Positions 24,157 through 26,511 of a DNA stretch of 26,511 nt are shown piece by piece. Under the pieces are notes generated by a model that was not told where the DNA came from, did not search any database, and saw only the letters and a list, made by a program, of their open reading frames with translations. Both the position numbers and the translations under genes were made by a program. The stretch covers positions 1-26,511 of the forward strand of contig CANQXO010000011.1 of the NCBI GenBank assembly GCA_947627825.1. Reading direction: 5' to 3'. This stretch comes from an uncultured Clostridia bacterium (GTDB taxonomy: Bacteria > Bacillota_A > Clostridia > TANB77 > CAG-508). How positions within the stretch are numbered: position 1 is the stretch's first letter; each line of letters starts with the position of its first letter.

Positions 24157-26409
24157 TTAGTGCTGACCCTGTGTTATCTCATCTTGCAATGTTACATTTA
24201 TAACTGTTCCTTCGTCAACAGAAGTTCCATAGCTTGGGTCTTGAGATACAACTATTCCGCTTCCTTTACTTGATATATTCAAATTTTTAGCTCTAAGCAT
24301 TATTTTTGCTTGTGCTAAACTTACACCTTTTAGGTCTGGAACTGTTTGTGATACTCTTTCATCTTTTCCTTGTGTATATAGTTTTACAACTCCTCCAGTC
24401 ATTAACTGTGTTCCTGTTTTTGGTACTTGTTCTGCAACTATTTCATCTCCATTGCCTATGTAACTATATTCTAATTTAAGTTCTGATAATATTCTTTGAG
24501 CCTCTGATAGAGTTTTATTTGTTAAATCTGGTACTGTTATTAGCTTGTCACTTTGTCCTTCATTTTCACCGTTTGAAGGAATATCAAGGTATGGTAATAT
24601 TTCTGAAAGCATTTGTGAAACAACTGGTGCTGCAATCGTACCACCATAGTAGCTTTTTCCATTTGGTCCATATAAAGTTACAAGTGTAACTAATTTGGTA
24701 TTTTCAGCTGGAGCAATTGCTATAAATGAAGCTACATAGCCATTTTCTAAGTGATTTGGGTCAGGTTCAGAGGTTCCTGTTTTTCCTCCAATAGTGTAGC
24801 CTATTACTTTTGCATGTGAGCCTCCTCCATCTTCAACAACAGATTGCATAATAGACCTCATTTTTTGTGCTGTTTCTGCTGAAATAACTTGTCTTTCTTC
24901 ATTTGTTTCTATAGTTTTTATTGTTCCTGTGTCAGGATTTTCAATTTCTTTTACAACATGAGGAGTAACTAAAACTCCATCATTTGCTATTGCACTTACT
25001 GCTTTAACTAATTGCATTGGTGTTATAGTAAATCTTTGACCAAATGACATTGTTGCAAGTTCTACTGGTCCTACATTTTTTTCATTCCAGAATGAACTTT
25101 GTCCTTCACTTGGTAAATCTATTCCAGTTTTACCAAAAAATCCATAAGCTCTTAAATATTTATAAAAATTGCTTACACCTACTTTTTGTCCTAATTGAAT
25201 AAGTGCAGGGTTACAAGAGTTTTCTATTGCATCTCTTAAGCTTTGACTTCCATGTCCATATGTAGCTGTACATTTTATGTCTATTCCAGCTACTGATTGT
25301 GCTCCACTACAGTAAAAAAGTCCTGGTGTATCGGTTTCAACTATATTTTCTTCTAGTGCTATTGATGCTGTTATTACTTTAAAGGTTGAACCCGGTTCGT
25401 AGTTGTCTAATACTGCTCTATTTCTCCACATAGTATAAATTCTATCTGTTTTTTCTTGCGTGCTTAATTCATCCCATCCTTCTGAAATTGCAGAGTTTGG
25501 AGTATATGGGTCATTTAAATTATAGTCTGGATATGTTGCCATTGCTAATATTTCTCCATTTTCAGGATTCATTATAATAGCATTTCCACCTCTACTACAT
25601 TTATTTTCTTCAACAGCTTGTTTTAAATATTTTTCAACTATTGATTGAATATTTGAATCTATTGTAAGATAAATATTGCTTCCGTTTTCTGGTTCAATAT
25701 ACTTTTGATTTTGGTCAGGGATTGCATCTTGAGTAACTGAAATGGCAGTTGTTAGCTTTCCATTTGTTCCTTTTAGTATACTATCATAACTTAATTCTAT
25801 ACCATCTAAACCTTGATTACTTGCACCGCAAACTCCAATTAAATTTGATGCTAAATTGTCATAAGGATAATATCTTTTTGTATCCACATCAATGTTTACC
25901 CCTGCTGTTGCATTATTATCTTCTAGCCATTCTTTTAAAACATCTACTTTGTCTGTTTCAACTTTAGATACTATTGTTTCAACACTTTTATCACTATTCA
26001 GTTTATTTAAAACCTCATCATAATTAAGTTCAAATATATCTGCAAATGCTTTTGCCATTTTCTCCTTTAGTTTTGCAGTTTCAGCTTCGTCTGTAACTCC
26101 ATCTTTTTTTACATTAATGTATTTTGGATTTACAGATACTGTATCAACTTCTGCACTGATAGCTAATGCTTTTCCATTTGAATCGTATATTGTTCCTCTT
26201 TTGGCACTAATTACAGTATTTGATGTAGATTGTCTATATTCTTTTTCTTTTAGCCATGCCCCTTGCACAAATTGTATATAACCAATTCTTCCAGCTAATA
26301 GAACGAATACAAATAAAAAGACACCTAATAAAAGTATCAATTTTTTACCTGATACTTTTATTAAGTTTTTATTCTTTTTTCTTATTGGAATTATCTTTTT
26401 ATTTGGCAT
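24157..26409 (-). CDS. Penicillin-binding protein transpeptidase with two PASTA domains (SpoVD/PBP2B type)
   Basis: The 750-residue class B PBP has a cytoplasmic basic start and one transmembrane helix at about 22-42. A dimerisation domain follows, then the transpeptidase domain with the active-site Ser341 in STFK, SCN at 398-400 and KTG at 543-545. Two PASTA domains follow at about 624-682 and 687-742. It cross-links peptidoglycan at the septum or, if SpoVD-like, in the spore cortex. Two PASTA domains fit PBP2B/PBP2x as well as SpoVD, so the choice is open. The start follows AGGAAAAACAA. It lies 22 nt downstream of the FtsH stop and may share its transcript. Confidence 0.95.
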   Translation of the reverse strand: MPNKKIIPIRKKNKNLIKVSGKKLILLLGVFLFVFVLLAGRIGYIQFVQGAWLKEKEYRQSTSNTVISAKRGTIYDSNGKALAISAEVDTVSVNPKYINVKKDGVTDEAETAKLKEKMAKAFADIFELNYDEVLNKLNSDKSVETIVSKVETDKVDVLKEWLEDNNATAGVNIDVDTKRYYPYDNLASNLIGVCGASNQGLDGIELSYDSILKGTNGKLTTAISVTQDAIPDQNQKYIEPENGSNIYLTIDSNIQSIVEKYLKQAVEENKCSRGGNAIIMNPENGEILAMATYPDYNLNDPYTPNSAISEGWDELSTQEKTDRIYTMWRNRAVLDNYEPGSTFKVITASIALEENIVETDTPGLFYCSGAQSVAGIDIKCTATYGHGSQSLRDAIENSCNPALIQLGQKVGVSNFYKYLRAYGFFGKTGIDLPSEGQSSFWNEKNVGPVELATMSFGQRFTITPMQLVKAVSAIANDGVLVTPHVVKEIENPDTGTIKTIETNEERQVISAETAQKMRSIMQSVVEDGGGSHAKVIGYTIGGKTGTSEPDPNHLENGYVASFIAIAPAENTKLVTLVTLYGPNGKSYYGGTIAAPVVSQMLSEILPYLDIPSNGENEGQSDKLITVPDLTNKTLSEAQRILSELKLEYSYIGNGDEIVAEQVPKTGTQLMTGGVVKLYTQGKDERVSQTVPDLKGVSLAQAKIMLRAKNLNISSKGSGIVVSQDPSYGTSVDEGTVINVTLQDEITQGQH

Positions 26410-26431
26410 TTGTTTTTCCTATAACTTAATT

Positions 26432-26511
26432 TTATTCTCCAAATATTGCTTCAAATTCTTCTCCAGTTATTTTTTCCTTTTCAATTAAAACTTCAGCTAC
26501 TTTATCTAATT
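26432..26511 (-). CDS. ftsH: FtsH ATP-dependent zinc metalloprotease, C-terminus (partial)
   Basis: The last 25 codons are present, ending in LDKVAEVLIEKEKITGEEFE and then AIFGE before TAA. This is the characteristic C-terminal helix region of FtsH (a LIEKE, then GEEF). FtsH is a membrane-bound AAA protease that degrades membrane and regulatory proteins. The catalytic part lies beyond the right edge. It precedes the penicillin-binding protein gene by 22 nt, in the same direction. Confidence 0.75.
   Translation of the reverse strand, partial: LDKVAEVLIEKEKITGEEFEAIFGE

Overview
The window looks like chromosome of a low-GC, anaerobic Gram-positive bacterium, most likely an endospore-forming member of the Clostridia. 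The sequence is strongly AT-rich and ribosome binding sites are strong AGGAGG types. It carries a class III (anaerobic) ribonucleotide reductase pair, a Spo0E-family protein, a SpoVD/PBP2B-type penicillin-binding protein with PASTA domains and a sortase. Every convincing gene lies on the minus strand, so transcription runs from right to left.

Right part (about 16.2-26.5 kb) is ordinary housekeeping chromosome. In transcription order it holds the C-terminus of FtsH (cut by the window edge), a PASTA-domain penicillin-binding protein, ksgA/rsmA broken by one extra base in the SAM-binding motif, a sortase with a terminator, nrdD-nrdG, rpsU (ribosomal protein bS21) with its own strong promoter, and the paired M16 peptidase-family genes yfmF-yfmH.

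Left part (1 to about 15.96 kb) is a type IV secretion system (T4SS) locus of the Gram-positive conjugation type. It starts with a small Spo0E-like gene. Then come three homologous VirB2/TrbC-like two-helix pilin genes, a PrgI-family (VirB3-like) protein, and a membrane-anchored protein resembling only the N-terminal domain of TraC/VirB4. These are followed by a full VirB4 ATPase, a first VirB6-like protein, an anchored extracellular protein of unknown function, an NlpC/P60 peptidoglycan hydrolase (VirB1-like), two very large VirB6-like proteins, and a further large membrane-anchored protein cut by the left edge. No relaxase, coupling ATPase (VirD4/TcpA), integrase, transposase, att site or tRNA is visible in the window, so mobility cannot be decided from it.

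The most unusual points are these. Three pilin-like genes sit in three apparent transcription units, split by terminators and sigma-A-like promoters, and one promoter carries a perfect 20-bp palindrome in its spacer. There are three VirB6 paralogues of very different length. The NlpC/P60 protein has a C-terminal hydrophobic segment resembling the N-terminal helix of one VirB6. The Spo0E-like gene leads the locus and has Spo0A-box-like sequences upstream. Separately, yfmF has a perfect hairpin between its Shine-Dalgarno sequence and its most likely start codon. All family names come from reading motifs; no database search was possible.
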